A stretch of 64,000 bases of DNA from the NCBI RefSeq assembly GCF_934924865.1, contig NZ_OW235315.1, positions 1,550,001 to 1,614,000 of the forward strand. Reading direction: 5' to 3'. The notes under the pieces are model-generated. The model did not search any database. It worked only from the letters and a program-made list of their open reading frames with translations, and was not told the origin of the DNA. Position numbers and translations under genes: made by a program. Below, one piece after another: positions 53,397-63,602 of the stretch (position 1 is the stretch's first letter; the number at the start of each line of letters is the position of its first letter). Origin of the DNA: Tepidibacter aestuarii (lineage in GTDB: Bacteria; Bacillota; Clostridia; Peptostreptococcales; Peptostreptococcaceae).

Positions 53397-53415
53397 GGCT
53401 GAGATGCCCTTTTTT
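53395..53415 (+). terminator. Rho-independent terminator
   Basis: GGGC-TGAGAT-GCCC followed by TTTTTT, overlapping the stop of the SodC remnant. Confidence 0.7.
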
Positions 53416-53775
53416 GTACGGAAATAAAAAATACAAACTCAAAAGAATCTATCTTTTTTCTGGATGTTCTAAGGGTTCAGTCCATTTTGCAGGTTCAGTT
53501 TTTTAAATTTATATAAAAAAAATGGACAAATCATGCCATGCTTGTACCACTAATTGGGCATACCCCAACAAGAATGCTTTATATACTTGTTTAACTATTA
53601 AATATATGTTTACGCTAAAGTTGAGTTTTATCTTGTCTGGATTTTATGATGGAAAAGACAGTGGTTTTTAAACTATAACTGATAAATTTACTTACATATA
53701 TTAACAGAATAAAACTGATATTATCGCATATAATAAATTTAATAACTACAAATTAGACATATAGGAGGGGTAATC
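53416..53775. other. Intergenic, nothing recognised
   Basis: AT-rich, with stops in all frames. Ends with the AGGAGGGG ribosome binding site of the SASP gene. No hairpin or repeat stands out. Confidence 0.5.
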
Positions 53776-53973
53776 ATGGCAAATAAGAAAGTTGTTACTG
53801 AAGCAAGAGCTGCACTTAATCAAATGAAACTTGAAACAGCTAATGAATTAGGTTTATCTAATTATAACAATGTAGATAAAGGAAACTTGACTGCTAGACA
53901 AAATGGTTATGTTGGTGGATATATGACTAAAAAGTTAGTTGAAATGGCAGAAAAACAAATGAGTGGAAAATAA
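53776..53973 (+). CDS. Alpha/beta-type small acid-soluble spore protein
   Basis: 65 aa. SASP signatures: MKLETANELGLSNY, where the ELG stretch is the GPR protease cleavage site, and GNLTARQNGYVGGYMTKKLVEMAEKQM. Coats spore DNA and protects it from UV and heat; degraded to amino acids at germination. Normally made in the forespore under sigma G. AGGAGGGG before ATG. Good evidence that the organism sporulates. Confidence 0.95.
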   Translation: MANKKVVTEARAALNQMKLETANELGLSNYNNVDKGNLTARQNGYVGGYMTKKLVEMAEKQMSGK

Positions 53974-53984
53974 TATATTTATAT

Positions 53985-54036
53985 AAAATAAAAGTCATGG
54001 CTAAAGATTAATATCTGGAGCCATGGCTTTTATTTT
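53985..54036 (+). terminator. Rho-independent terminator
   Basis: AAAATAAAAGTCATGGCT...AGCCATGGCTTTTATTTT stem-loop after the SASP gene. Confidence 0.85.
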
Positions 54037-54354
54037 ATATTTGATTTACAGTATACCGGTAATCTTAATTGTTAGCACATATTCTGCTAATAATACATCT
54101 TCTTACATAATTGTTCTACGTAGTAGCCTCCTCAATATTAACTACAAATGGGTTTCGTCCATTTATTCATTCCTTTCATAATCTTTTCAAATTATTATAT
54201 GATATATGTTTACGCGATGTACTTTGACTAACATAAATGCTATGTTCTCTCAGCTATTAGTCTGGGGGATTTTTATAAATTATAGGTTAACAATTGAGGT
54301 CAATATCATATGGTATTAGTAGTATAGAAAATTTATGTGAAAGGAGAAATTAAG
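54037..54354. other. Intergenic, no supported gene
   Basis: On the minus strand a 10-codon ORF starts at 54170 (MNKWTKPICS), and another frame reads VVNIEEATT, vaguely like a PqqA-type precursor, but frame-broken. Ribosome binding site AAAGGAG for the next gene at the right end. Confidence 0.35.
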
Positions 54355-54900
54355 TTGAATAGATCATTAGTGGATCTACTTAGAGAGGGTGGCTATATAC
54401 TATATTCTAGACATGGGGAAGCAACAGTAGGAGTAGATCAACCTAATTTAAATTTTTGGTACTGTTTTACTCAAAGAAATCTTTCTGAAGAGGGTAGAAA
54501 GCAAGCAATTTATTATGGAGAAATTCTTCGTGATTTACAAATTCCCATTAGTTATCCAATAATAACTAGCCCTTTTTGTAGAACTATAAAAACGGCACAA
54601 TTGGCTTTTGGGAAGGCAAATATTAAAATCGATCCGTTTTTGTTTGAAATTTACAAATTGAGTAAAAGTTCTTCAAGTACAGAACAAAAAATAATATTAG
54701 ACTTTCTCCGTTCAATGTTAGAAATAGAACCACCTCACGGAAATAATAGGGTTATTATTGCTCACGGTTTTTCAAGAGATATTGGTTTAGGTGAAATCCC
54801 AAATATGGGAACAGTTATTATTAAACCCCTAGGACAGGGAAATGGTTATGAAATCGTTGATAAATTATCCTTAGAAGATTTAGGCAATCTGTTAAGTTAG
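54355..54900 (+). CDS. Histidine phosphatase superfamily protein
   Basis: 181 aa. Catalytic SRHGE (nucleophile His at the N-terminus), CRTIKTAQLAF (second Arg) and IAHGFSRDIG (second His). Resembles the small phosphoglycerate-mutase-like phosphatases and SixA-type proteins; substrate unknown. Start TTG 54355 with AAAGGAG 8 nt upstream; the GTG at 54337 overlaps that site. Confidence 0.8.
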   Translation: MNRSLVDLLREGGYILYSRHGEATVGVDQPNLNFWYCFTQRNLSEEGRKQAIYYGEILRDLQIPISYPIITSPFCRTIKTAQLAFGKANIKIDPFLFEIYKLSKSSSSTEQKIILDFLRSMLEIEPPHGNNRVIIAHGFSRDIGLGEIPNMGTVIIKPLGQGNGYEIVDKLSLEDLGNLLS

Positions 54901-55295
54901 TACTCTATTTTAGATTGATAAAAAATGGATTTTCTGGAACAAAAGCAACTTTATATTCTTACGTTGATTTTTCTAATAGTGCTTGAATATTAAAGCGTAA
55001 AAATATTACTCTATGGAATTAAATATATTATAAATGTAATGCTTGAGGTGAGTTTTATCTTAACCAGTTTTTATTTTTAAGATATTTTATTTTAATTAAA
55101 TATTATAAAAGTATATTTACTAAACAATCGAAATATATTTATTAGATATGTCTGGAGTGCAAAGAATTGGTTGGATGAAAGAGTATAATAAATTAGCATA
55201 AGCAGATACTAAAAATATCATAGAACATTATGATTTTTATTTTATATAAAAGGAAAAGAAATAAGATATAAAAACATAGAAGAGAAGGAGATACC
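54901..55295. other. Intergenic, nothing recognised
   Basis: No ORF above about 30 codons with a ribosome binding site, no strong hairpin. The right end has GAAGGAG for selO. Confidence 0.5.
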
Positions 55296-56771
55296 ATGAT
55301 AGAGAAAAAAGAAATAATAGAAACAGGATGGAATTTCCACAACAGTTATGCTCATCTACCTAAATCATTTTTTACCAGAATTAATCCAACTCCTGTACGA
55401 TTACCCAAGTTAATCATTCTTAATAATATATTGGCAAAATCTCTGGGGTTAAACGTTGAGGCTTTGCAAAGTAATGATGGATTAGATGTATTTGCTGGTA
55501 ACAATATTCCAGAAGGATCGTTCCCTATAGCTCAAGCATACGCAGGACATCAATTTGGACATTTTACCATGTTAGGTGACGGTAGAGCTGTGCTCCTTGG
55601 GGAACAGATAACACTTTCAGGTGAAAGATTTGATATTCAACTAAAGGGTTCAGGTAGAACACCATATTCACGAGGAGGGGATGGTCGAGCATCACTTGGA
55701 CCTATGCTACGTGAATACATTATAAGCGAAGCAATGTATGGACTTGGTATTCCGACGACACGTAGCCTAGCAGTTGTAACAACAGGTGAGTCAATAATTC
55801 GTGAAACAAGGCTGCCAGGTGCAATACTGACTCGTATAGCTGCAAGTCACATCCGTGTGGGAACCTTTCAATATGTTTCAAAATGGAGTAATGCTGAGGA
55901 ACTTAAAGCCTTGGCTGATTATACAATACAAAGACATTTTTCATATATCAAAAATGATGAGAACCCATATCTTTCCTTACTTAAGGAAGTAATAAAGGGT
56001 CAGGCTGAGTTAATTGCTAAATGGCAACTAGTTGGCTTTGTACACGGGGTAATGAACACTGACAACATGACCATTAGTGGAGAAACAATTGATTATGGTC
56101 CCTGTGCCTTTATGGATACGTATAGCCTTAAAACTGTATTCAGCTCCATTGATCTTCATGGTCGATATGCCTATGGTAATCAGCCGGATATTGGAGTATG
56201 GAATTTATCTAGATTTGCTGAAACCCTATTGCCATTGATACATGAAAATCAGGATAAAGCTGTTGAACTGGCTCAGAATGCTGTTTTGGATTTTACTAAA
56301 TTGTATCACAATAACTGGATGGCAGGGATGAGAGCAAAACTAGGATTATTTAACGAAGAGACACAGGATGAATCTCTTATTGAAGACCTCATTAGTATGA
56401 TGGAGAAGTATAGTGCTGATTATACAAATACCTTCCGTGAATTAACTTTTGATAAGGTAGAGGATACAGTCCTAGTTGGCAAAACTGAATTTACTAAGTG
56501 GTATGATTTATGGAAGGCTAGATTAGAGAGACAACAGGAATCAAAAGATGAATCACATGAGTTAATGAAAAACTCTAATCCCGCAGTAATCCCCCGTAAC
56601 CACCGAGTAGAGGAGGCACTAGAAGCTGCGGTGGAAAAAGGAGATTATAGTGTGATGGAGAGACTTCTTAATGTTTTATCAAAGCCATACTCATATTCCC
56701 CTGAACAGGAAGAGTACTCAAAACTGCCTCCGCCATCAACATGTCCTTACAGAACCTTTTGCGGTACCTAA
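55296..56771 (+). CDS. selO: SelO-family protein adenylyltransferase
   Basis: 491 aa. Pseudokinase-fold enzyme that transfers AMP to protein Ser/Thr/Tyr. Features: N-terminal [89 protein letters not shown] and the C-terminal [10 protein letters not shown], whose last Cys is the position of selenocysteine in some homologues; here it is Cys. Linked to redox-stress regulation. GC content is a little higher than its neighbours. Confidence 0.94.
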   Translation: MIEKKEIIETGWNFHNSYAHLPKSFFTRINPTPVRLPKLIILNNILAKSLGLNVEALQSNDGLDVFAGNNIPEGSFPIAQAYAGHQFGHFTMLGDGRAVLLGEQITLSGERFDIQLKGSGRTPYSRGGDGRASLGPMLREYIISEAMYGLGIPTTRSLAVVTTGESIIRETRLPGAILTRIAASHIRVGTFQYVSKWSNAEELKALADYTIQRHFSYIKNDENPYLSLLKEVIKGQAELIAKWQLVGFVHGVMNTDNMTISGETIDYGPCAFMDTYSLKTVFSSIDLHGRYAYGNQPDIGVWNLSRFAETLLPLIHENQDKAVELAQNAVLDFTKLYHNNWMAGMRAKLGLFNEETQDESLIEDLISMMEKYSADYTNTFRELTFDKVEDTVLVGKTEFTKWYDLWKARLERQQESKDESHELMKNSNPAVIPRNHRVEEALEAAVEKGDYSVMERLLNVLSKPYSYSPEQEEYSKLPPPSTCPYRTFCGT

Positions 56772-56861
56772 TATATATGTTTCAGAGAGGGAATTTTAGT
56801 TCAAAATTTAAACTACTTTAATAATATAAAAAGGAATAAGTAATAAGAGAGAAGTTCTATT

Positions 56862-56910
56862 GACACCTGGAATTTGAATTGATATACTTCAAATTCTAGG
56901 TGTCTTTTAT
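56862..56910 (+). terminator. Rho-independent terminator
   Basis: GACACCTGGAATTTGAA...TTCAAATTCTAGGTGTC followed by TTTTATT. Confidence 0.8.
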
Positions 56911-56970
56911 TATTAGACACTTTAGTAAAAAATTAAACATATAATTAAGTCAATATAAGGAGTTACCAGT

Positions 56971-57453
56971 ATGGAACAACAATCTAAAATCAATGTTTAC
57001 TATTTAGGAAAAACTTATCCTTTATATACAAAAGTAGATTCATCAATAAAAAAGGTTAATATAGAATGGAATGGTAAAGCCTTTATATGTACTAGTCCAC
57101 AAGAGGGAAAAATAGATATTGCTAATGCGCTCAAATCCTTCTATACAAAAGCCAGTAAAAAATTAATTGAAGAAAGATTAAAACTATACCAGCCATACTT
57201 TAAAGTGAAATACAAATCTTTCTCTATAGAAAGCCACCAAAATAAATGGGGAAGCTGTAGTTCAAAGAGGCATATAACTTTCCATTGGAAATTAGTAATG
57301 TTTCCTCTAAATGCCATTGACTATGTAGTCGTACATGAGCTCTGTCATCTAATACATATGAATCATGACCGTTCCTTTTGGCGTTTAGTAGGCAAAGTGT
57401 ATCCAAAATATAAAGAAGTTATGGACATTTTGGGAACAGAAAAAACTAGATAA
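56971..57453 (+). CDS. YgjP/DUF45-type metallopeptidase
   Basis: 160 aa. Zincin motif HELCHL followed by a third His in MNHDRSFW, and the upstream family stretch QNKWGSCSSKRHITFHWKLVMFP. Related to WLM/SprT-like domains. Likely intracellular metalloprotease, substrate unknown. AAGGAG 9 nt before ATG. Confidence 0.88.
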   Translation: MEQQSKINVYYLGKTYPLYTKVDSSIKKVNIEWNGKAFICTSPQEGKIDIANALKSFYTKASKKLIEERLKLYQPYFKVKYKSFSIESHQNKWGSCSSKRHITFHWKLVMFPLNAIDYVVVHELCHLIHMNHDRSFWRLVGKVYPKYKEVMDILGTEKTR

Positions 57454-57847
57454 TTATAGGAGATATAGAACGATTGCATTTAAAAGAAATCATAATACCA
57501 AAAATATAGTATGGATATTATATCTATATGTAATGAACCCCTATTAATTAAATTTAATAGAGTATATAAGTATGTTGAAATGTATATAACATTAATAAAG
57601 AAGTATTTAGAATTAATAGAGGTAAACTGTACAATAAATAAGTGCGGTTTTCTTTAAAAATAAGTTAAATCAAGGGTTTTAACAGGAAAATTGTATAAAT
57701 AGGAGTTGTAATTAATTGACATAAGTGATATTTTTCTAAAGAGAGAAAACAGAATAAAGTATTTTTGGCAATAAAATTTACATATATAAACCTATTTTAA
57801 TCTATGATAGAATGTATTGATTGGTATTTAGAAAAAGGAGGATTCAA
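57454..57847. other. Intergenic, nothing recognised
   Basis: AT-rich, no supported ORF or strong hairpin. AAAGGAGG (57834-57841) is the ribosome binding site of the TruA-like gene. Confidence 0.5.
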
Positions 57848-58594
57848 ATGCAAAACTATAAGATGATGATAGCTTATGATGGTAGAAAATATACGGGGTA
57901 TAATAAATCAAAAGGTAAATTAGAAAAGAGTATTCAAGGGAAGTTAGAATTAATATTATCAAAGCTTTATGAAGAAGACGTAGAGGTTATTAGTGCAGTT
58001 AGTACTGATGCTGGGGTACATGCTAAAGGACAAATTGTTAATTTTACAGCACCAAATAGTAGTTTAGATGAAAAAGAAATCCTTGATTATTTCGAAAAGT
58101 ATTTAACTGATGATATTATTATATTATCAGTAGAAACTGCTGATGAAAGATTTCATAGTAGATATTTAATGAAAAGTTTAACTTATGAGTATCGTTTATG
58201 GAAAAAAGATGCTCCTAATCGTCCTTTGTTTGAGAGACAATATGTTAACTTAATGAATCAAACAGTAGATGTAGCTAAAATTAAAAAAGCTGCAAAGTAC
58301 CTTGTAGGTGAACATGATTTTTTAGCTTTTACTACTAATAAGAAAACAAGAAAATCAATTAAAAAAATAGTTTCTCTTGATATAAGAGAAACTAGAAATG
58401 AAATTATTATTACTATGACAGCAAATGGATTTTTATTAAACATGGAAAGAGTAATAGTAGGTACACTAATTCAAGTGGGTCTTGGTCAATTACCTATGAA
58501 TACAATTGAGAAAGCTTTTAAATCTAAGGATATGAATGATGTAGGTCATAAAGCTAGTGCAGGATCACTTTGTTTATTAAGTGTTGAATACTAG
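57848..58594 (+). CDS. TruA-type tRNA pseudouridine synthase
   Basis: 248 aa. Pseudouridylates the anticodon arm (positions 38-40) in the TruA family. Catalytic Asp in SAVSTDAGVHAKGQ (the usual R-T-D-x-G-V-H-A has Ser in place of Arg), YDGRKYTGYNK near the N-terminus and ANGFLLNMERVIVGTLIQVG near the C-terminus. Clearly divergent from a housekeeping TruA, so possibly a second copy with altered substrate. ATG 57848 with AAAGGAGG upstream, not the TTG at 57821. Confidence 0.85.
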   Translation: MQNYKMMIAYDGRKYTGYNKSKGKLEKSIQGKLELILSKLYEEDVEVISAVSTDAGVHAKGQIVNFTAPNSSLDEKEILDYFEKYLTDDIIILSVETADERFHSRYLMKSLTYEYRLWKKDAPNRPLFERQYVNLMNQTVDVAKIKKAAKYLVGEHDFLAFTTNKKTRKSIKKIVSLDIRETRNEIIITMTANGFLLNMERVIVGTLIQVGLGQLPMNTIEKAFKSKDMNDVGHKASAGSLCLLSVEY

Positions 58595-58626
58595 TTCGTA
58601 TAAAAATTATATGAAACATAACAATT

Positions 58627-58656
58627 AGAACTTGATATAATCAGGTTCTTTTTTTA
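58627..58656 (+). terminator. Rho-independent terminator
   Basis: AGAACTTGAT-ATA-ATCAGGTTCT followed by TTTTTTT. Confidence 0.8.
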
Positions 58657-58800
58657 TTATTTAACTATTGGTATAAATACAGCACTAAACGGTACCAGAA
58701 GTAAGTCTTAGATAATTTTACGAAGGCTTACTTATTGGCCACCATTTTGCTACCGCCGAGCAAAATTTCATACTTATAGGGTTTTATATAAATGTCTACC

Positions 58801-58880
58801 TAACAGGGATAATATCAGAACGGTACGTACGGTGGTGTGAGAGGAAGATAAATAAAATAATTATTTGCATCCTACTCGAT
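58801..58880 (+). mobile_element. Group II intron 3'-end remnant
   Basis: GAACGGTACGTACGGTGGTGTGAGAGG followed 26 nt later by CATCCTACTCGAT reads as the 3' half of domain V and domain VI of a bacterial group II intron. The 5' strand of domain V (expected CACCGTA) and the maturase/reverse transcriptase ORF are absent. The rest of 58595-58946 holds no ORF. Confidence 0.55.
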
Positions 58881-58946
58881 TGACCACCTTGGAATAACAT
58901 GCTACAATTGAAAATGATGAGCATTATCGATTGAGGAGGGGTGTCT

Positions 58947-59705
58947 ATGAGTTCTGCTGTAACAAAAAGATATAGTATAAAATTAATTAATATCATCAAA
59001 CATAATAATGAAACTTTTAGCTTTGATTTTAAAAGCTCTAAACTAAAAGAGTGGTCTGAAGGAGACAGTTCGAAAATTTTTATAAGTATCAAAGGACAAG
59101 AAGTTGGGAAAAAATTTTCTTATACAACTTTACCTTATGAGTCACATATTCGTTTTACAACACGTATTAGAATGAACAGAAGTGAATATAAGGATCAACT
59201 TTCTAAGCTAAAAATTGGGGATACAATAGAAATAACTGAACCACAAGGGAATTTTAAGCTGCTTCGAGAAAAGCGTCCTATAGTGCTTCTATCAAATGGT
59301 GTTGGTATAGCAGCAGTAAGATCTTTAATTAAGGCATATCAAAGGAACAAGTCCAATATTCCTATAGTTGTTCAAATTAATGTGGATAGCACTGGTGCAA
59401 TTTATAAATCAGAATTTGATGAATTGATGAATAAAACAAGCCACTTTAGTTCGTATTATACATCACATCGAGGAGAGTTTTATAAACGACTTGATCATGA
59501 AATTCAAAAGATAGTATCTGCCTATGAAGAAGATCCTTATCTATATGTTGTAGGAAGTGATAATTTTGTGAGTGATATTATACGACATCTGAAAGATGTA
59601 GGGTTTTTAGATTGTGATATTATTACAGATGCTCATGTTTCAAGTGGAGGTTCTTGCGGATGTAGTATTTCTGGAGGTTGTGGATGTGGAGCGAATCTTA
59701 TTTAA
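58947..59705 (+). CDS. Ferredoxin-NADP+ reductase-fold protein with Cys-rich tail
   Basis: 252 aa. FAD-binding beta-barrel at residues 1-105 (IRFTTRIR, GDTIEITEPQGNFKL) and a nucleotide-binding half (VLLSNGVGIAAVRSLI; YVVGSDNFVSDI). Resembles FNR/flavohaemoprotein reductase modules. The last 20 residues hold five cysteines (GGSCGCSISGGCGCGANLI), where a [2Fe-2S] plant-type ferredoxin would usually attach. The spacing is not that of the ferredoxin motif, so a metal- or sulphur-binding tail is possible. ATG 58947 with GGAGGGGTG upstream. Confidence 0.75.
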   Translation: MSSAVTKRYSIKLINIIKHNNETFSFDFKSSKLKEWSEGDSSKIFISIKGQEVGKKFSYTTLPYESHIRFTTRIRMNRSEYKDQLSKLKIGDTIEITEPQGNFKLLREKRPIVLLSNGVGIAAVRSLIKAYQRNKSNIPIVVQINVDSTGAIYKSEFDELMNKTSHFSSYYTSHRGEFYKRLDHEIQKIVSAYEEDPYLYVVGSDNFVSDIIRHLKDVGFLDCDIITDAHVSSGGSCGCSISGGCGCGANLI

Positions 59706-59794
59706 AATAATTACATTGGATAATATTAATTCCTGCAAAGTCTAAATCCAAAGCCTGGGGGTAGCCTCTAGACACAAAGAAATAACAGTATTAT

Positions 59795-60013
59795 TTAATT
59801 TATATGGTTCTGCACGTACTCCATTAACTTTTCTTCTAAAAAATCATTAGTTTCATTAAAATTTTCAAATTTATACTCTCTAATACCTCCTCCTCCTCCA
59901 TCTTTCTTTTTGAATACGATGGGTGGTTTCAGTGATATTTCTGGAATATTTAAAAGTTTATACATGACTTTTGATTTGTTGAAGCCATTTCCTCCAAGTA
60001 TACTTATATTCAT
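59795..60013 (-). CDS. Small protein, unknown (72 aa)
   Basis: Reverse strand. N-terminal MNISILGGNGFNKSK, then PPIVFKKKDGGGGGIREYKFENF and an acidic helical C-terminus (ETNDFLEEKLMEYVQNHIN). The ribosome binding site AAAGGA is 12-13 nt upstream, farther than ideal. No family recognised. It could be a short secreted or RiPP-like precursor given the Gly run, but no modifying genes lie nearby. Confidence 0.45.
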   Translation of the reverse strand: MNISILGGNGFNKSKVMYKLLNIPEISLKPPIVFKKKDGGGGGIREYKFENFNETNDFLEEKLMEYVQNHIN

Positions 60014-60187
60014 ATTTTAATATTATTCCTTTCTAAATTTTCATTATTTACATTGTCTATTTTATAGTGTACGGTTTGCAAAGAAGTAGTTTTTTAATTG
60101 TAAATAAAGGAAAATATAATTGCTTGTAGAATCAATTTTAAGAGGATTTTATCCTTAGCGATATTTTGTATTGAGGTGAATATATCC

Positions 60188-62218
60188 ATGAAGAAAAAAG
60201 TAATATGTGTCTGTATAATGGCAACATTTCTAATAGCTTTATTTTCTAATATGTATTTAGAGATTCAATACGATATAAATATACTTGAGTATTTTAAAAA
60301 AACAAAGGACTTAACCAAAGAAGAGAAGATGTGGCTGACTGAACATGAGAAGATTATATATGGTTCAGATAACAATTCGCCACCACTTAGATATATTAAT
60401 GAAAAGAACGGACAGTATAGTGGACTTATAGTTGATTATATTAGAGCTTTATCTATTGAATTAGGAATAGAGATTGAGTATAAACCATTGGGGTGGTGGG
60501 ATCAATCATTAAAGAGCTTGAATAACAAAGAAGTAAATTTTTTAGACTTAATTCCTTCTGAAAAAAGAGGAAAATCATATGATTTTTCGGATCCTATATA
60601 TAATTTAAGTGGTGTTATATTAGTGCATAAAGATGAAAATGAGATTACTAATTACAATGGCTTAAAAGGAAAAAGTGTTGCAGTTCCAAAAGGGGACTAT
60701 GCAGTAGAATTTTTAAATTCAAAGGTAAAAAATATTAATTATATTTTGACTCCTAACTTGATAAGTGCTATTAGATATCTGAAAGAAGGACAAGCACAAG
60801 CTGTTGTAGGAGATGAACCAGTAATAACATATCTTATTAATGAAATGAATTTAAAGGATGATTATAAAATATTAGAAAATCCAATGTATAGACAAGACTG
60901 TGTTTTTGCAGTACCAAAATCAGAAAAAATACTTTTATCAATAATTAATAAAGGGATTTTTAGTTTAAAAAAGAAAAAAACAATGTTTAAAATTCAACAG
61001 AAATGGTTTGGAATTGCTGCTCCATTTGCTAGAGAGAATACATCAGGTAAGATTAGTTTATTAATTTTAATATTCATAAGTATAATATTATTGATTATTT
61101 ATATATCTTATTCATGGAACAATACTCTAAAAGAAGAGGTTGATAAGAGAACAGAGGAGTTGGTTCTTAGTAGGAATAGACTTCAAACTACTTTTGATAG
61201 CTTAACGCATCTAATGATTGTAGTAGATAAAGATCATAATATAATAAGTGTAAATGAAGCATTTTGTAGGTTTTTACAATTAGATAAGGATGAGATTATA
61301 GGTCAAAATTGTATAGAATTTAAAGATATTGTATATGGCCATGGGATAGAATATATAATTGAAAATACTTTTTATACAGGAAAACAATACAATCAGGAAT
61401 TCAAATATAAAAATAAAATTTTTAATATAAGCACATTTCCACTAGATGATAATACTAATAATATATTAAATGTCTTAATTATGGTAAAAGACATAACTAA
61501 GCTTAAATTAAGCGAAAGGAAGATGTTACAGGAAAATAAAATGGCGGCTATAGGGCAGTTGGCAGCAGGGGTTGCACATGAGATCAGAAATCCTTTAGGG
61601 TTAATAAGAAACTATTGTTATATCTTGAAAAATAATTTGGATGATGAAGAAAAGGTAAAAAAATCTATAGATGTTATTGAAATATCAGTTCAAAAGTCAA
61701 GTGATATTATTGATAACTTATTGAATTTTTCAAGAATTTCAAGCAATGAGTATGAAAAAATCAATATGCGAAATTTTATTACTAAATTAATAGAATTAGA
61801 GAAGAATACTCTTAAAAAAAATAATATAGATTATAAAATTGTTTGCAGTAAAGACATTATATGTTATGCAAATCAAGAATCATTAAAACATATTTTTTTA
61901 AATTTGATATCAAATTCAATTGATGCTTTGACAAATGGTGGATTAATAAGTATAGAATTGAATAAAAAAGGCAATATGCTATTAATTAAATTCAGTGATA
62001 ATGGTACAGGAATAAGTGAAGAAAATTTAGAAAATATATTAAATCCATTCTTTACTACAAAGCAGTGTGGAAAAGGAACTGGATTAGGACTGTATATTGC
62101 TTATAATGAAATACAAAAACATGGGGGTAATATAACAGTAAAAAGCAAGTTAGGAGTAGGAACTACATTTTATATTGATATACCACTAAGGGAGGGAGCA
62201 GATGAAAAAATCAAATAA
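60188..62218 (+). CDS. Sensor histidine kinase with periplasmic-binding-type sensor
   Basis: 676 aa. TM1 at about 4-25, an extracellular SBP_bac_3 domain at about 45-275 (amino-acid-type solute binding), TM2 at about 290-310, PAS at about 335-435, HisKA with H464 in GVAHEIRNPLG, then HATPase (ISNSIDALT, DNGTGIS, GTGLGLYIAYNE). Overlaps the response regulator by 17 nt. Amino-acid or betaine sensing is inferred from the sensor type and the grdX gene downstream. ATG 60188 with GAGGTGA; the GTG at 60176 overlaps it. Confidence 0.92.
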   Translation: MKKKVICVCIMATFLIALFSNMYLEIQYDINILEYFKKTKDLTKEEKMWLTEHEKIIYGSDNNSPPLRYINEKNGQYSGLIVDYIRALSIELGIEIEYKPLGWWDQSLKSLNNKEVNFLDLIPSEKRGKSYDFSDPIYNLSGVILVHKDENEITNYNGLKGKSVAVPKGDYAVEFLNSKVKNINYILTPNLISAIRYLKEGQAQAVVGDEPVITYLINEMNLKDDYKILENPMYRQDCVFAVPKSEKILLSIINKGIFSLKKKKTMFKIQQKWFGIAAPFARENTSGKISLLILIFISIILLIIYISYSWNNTLKEEVDKRTEELVLSRNRLQTTFDSLTHLMIVVDKDHNIISVNEAFCRFLQLDKDEIIGQNCIEFKDIVYGHGIEYIIENTFYTGKQYNQEFKYKNKIFNISTFPLDDNTNNILNVLIMVKDITKLKLSERKMLQENKMAAIGQLAAGVAHEIRNPLGLIRNYCYILKNNLDDEEKVKKSIDVIEISVQKSSDIIDNLLNFSRISSNEYEKINMRNFITKLIELEKNTLKKNNIDYKIVCSKDIICYANQESLKHIFLNLISNSIDALTNGGLISIELNKKGNMLLIKFSDNGTGISEENLENILNPFFTTKQCGKGTGLGLYIAYNEIQKHGGNITVKSKLGVGTTFYIDIPLREGADEKIK

Positions 62219-63557
62219 TTTACCATTAAAAATACTTATAGTAGATGATGAGATTGAGTATAGAGAAAGTATTCAGATGATTTTAGATGGTCAAGGATAT
62301 TATATTGAAACTTCAGAAAGCGCAGAAGAGGCTTTAGAAAAATTAAAGAAAACTAATTTTAATCTAGTATTAACAGATTTAATAATGGGTGAAACGGATG
62401 GAGTGCAGTTATTAAATAAAATTAAAGAAAAATATAATGATATAGAAGTAATATTAATAACCGGATATGGAACTGTTGAAAATGCTGTGGAGGCAATGAA
62501 AAAAGGTGCTTTTACATATTTTGTAAAAGGACATAATCCAGAAGATTTAATTAAAGAAATTAAAAAAGTAGAAAAAATGATAAGTTCAAAAAATAAAAAG
62601 TTAATAAGTGAAAAAAATAGCTTAGAATCTATTTTAACAACAAATAGTAAAAAATTTAGAAAAGTATTAAACATTGCAAAAAAGGCTGCTAACAGTAATG
62701 TAAATATATTGTTGTTAGGGGAATCCGGTGTAGGAAAAGAAGTGTTTGCAAAGTATGTCCATAATTGTAGCGAAAGAAAGAATGAGAAGTTTATACCTGT
62801 AAATTGTCATGCATTTTCAGGTGGGCTGCTTGAGTCAGAGCTATTTGGTCATGAAAAAGGTTCTTTCACTGGAGCTGTGGGTAAAAGAAAGGGTAGATTT
62901 GAGGTAGCGGATAATGGAACATTGTTTCTGGATGAAGTTGGGGACGTATCCTTAGATATTCAGGTTAAGCTTCTTAGAATTCTTGAAACAAAAAAAATTG
63001 AAAGGCTTGGAGGCAATGACTTAATACCAGTAAACTTTAGACTAATATCAGCTACAAATAAGAAGTTAGAAAAAGAAATTGGAAAAGGTAATTTTAGAGA
63101 GGATTTCTTCTATAGAATAAGTACCATCGCAATAGAGATACCACCTCTTAGGGAAAGAAAAGAAGATTTACATATGTTGATAGATTTCTTTTTTAAAAAA
63201 TCTAAAAGAGAATTAAATAAAGAAATCTTAAATATTGAAAACGGAGTAATGGAATTTTTGCTTTCTTATGACTATCCCGGAAATATACGAGAATTAAAGA
63301 ATATTATTGAGAGGTTGGTGGTTCTGTCCGAAAATGGAATTATATCAAAGAGGGATTTGCCAAAATCAAAAGATGTATATATAGATGATGAAGTGGAGAT
63401 AATAAAGCCACTAAAGGATATGAGAAAGGAAGTTGAGTCAGAATATATTGCAAAAGTACTTGAAATGTGTGATGATAATGTTTCAGAAGCTGCAAGAAAT
63501 CTGTGCATAAGTAGGAGACAATTATTTAATAAAATCACAGAATATGGGCTTAAGTAG
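62202..63557 (+). CDS. Sigma-54-dependent response regulator (NtrC type)
   Basis: 451 aa. Receiver with phospho-acceptor D59 (VLTDLIMG); AAA+ domain with Walker A GESGVGKE, the sigma-54 contact loop GSFTGA (usual GAFTGA with A-to-S) and Walker B LFLDEVGD; C-terminal Fis-type HTH (VSEAARNLCISRRQLFNKI). Partner of the kinase with overlapping start. A sigma-54 promoter lies 210 bp after its end, upstream of grdX, and is its probable target. Confidence 0.94.
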   Translation: MKKSNNLPLKILIVDDEIEYRESIQMILDGQGYYIETSESAEEALEKLKKTNFNLVLTDLIMGETDGVQLLNKIKEKYNDIEVILITGYGTVENAVEAMKKGAFTYFVKGHNPEDLIKEIKKVEKMISSKNKKLISEKNSLESILTTNSKKFRKVLNIAKKAANSNVNILLLGESGVGKEVFAKYVHNCSERKNEKFIPVNCHAFSGGLLESELFGHEKGSFTGAVGKRKGRFEVADNGTLFLDEVGDVSLDIQVKLLRILETKKIERLGGNDLIPVNFRLISATNKKLEKEIGKGNFREDFFYRISTIAIEIPPLRERKEDLHMLIDFFFKKSKRELNKEILNIENGVMEFLLSYDYPGNIRELKNIIERLVVLSENGIISKRDLPKSKDVYIDDEVEIIKPLKDMRKEVESEYIAKVLEMCDDNVSEAARNLCISRRQLFNKITEYGLK

Positions 63558-63602
63558 GAAAATTTTTTCATACTAAGTAGGAAATTTATTTCCATATAGG
63601 AA

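Noticed and set aside
54120..54175. PqqA/RiPP-like precursor on the minus strand (WTKP...EEATT)
   Set aside because: The two halves are in different frames with a stop between, and no modification genes are nearby.
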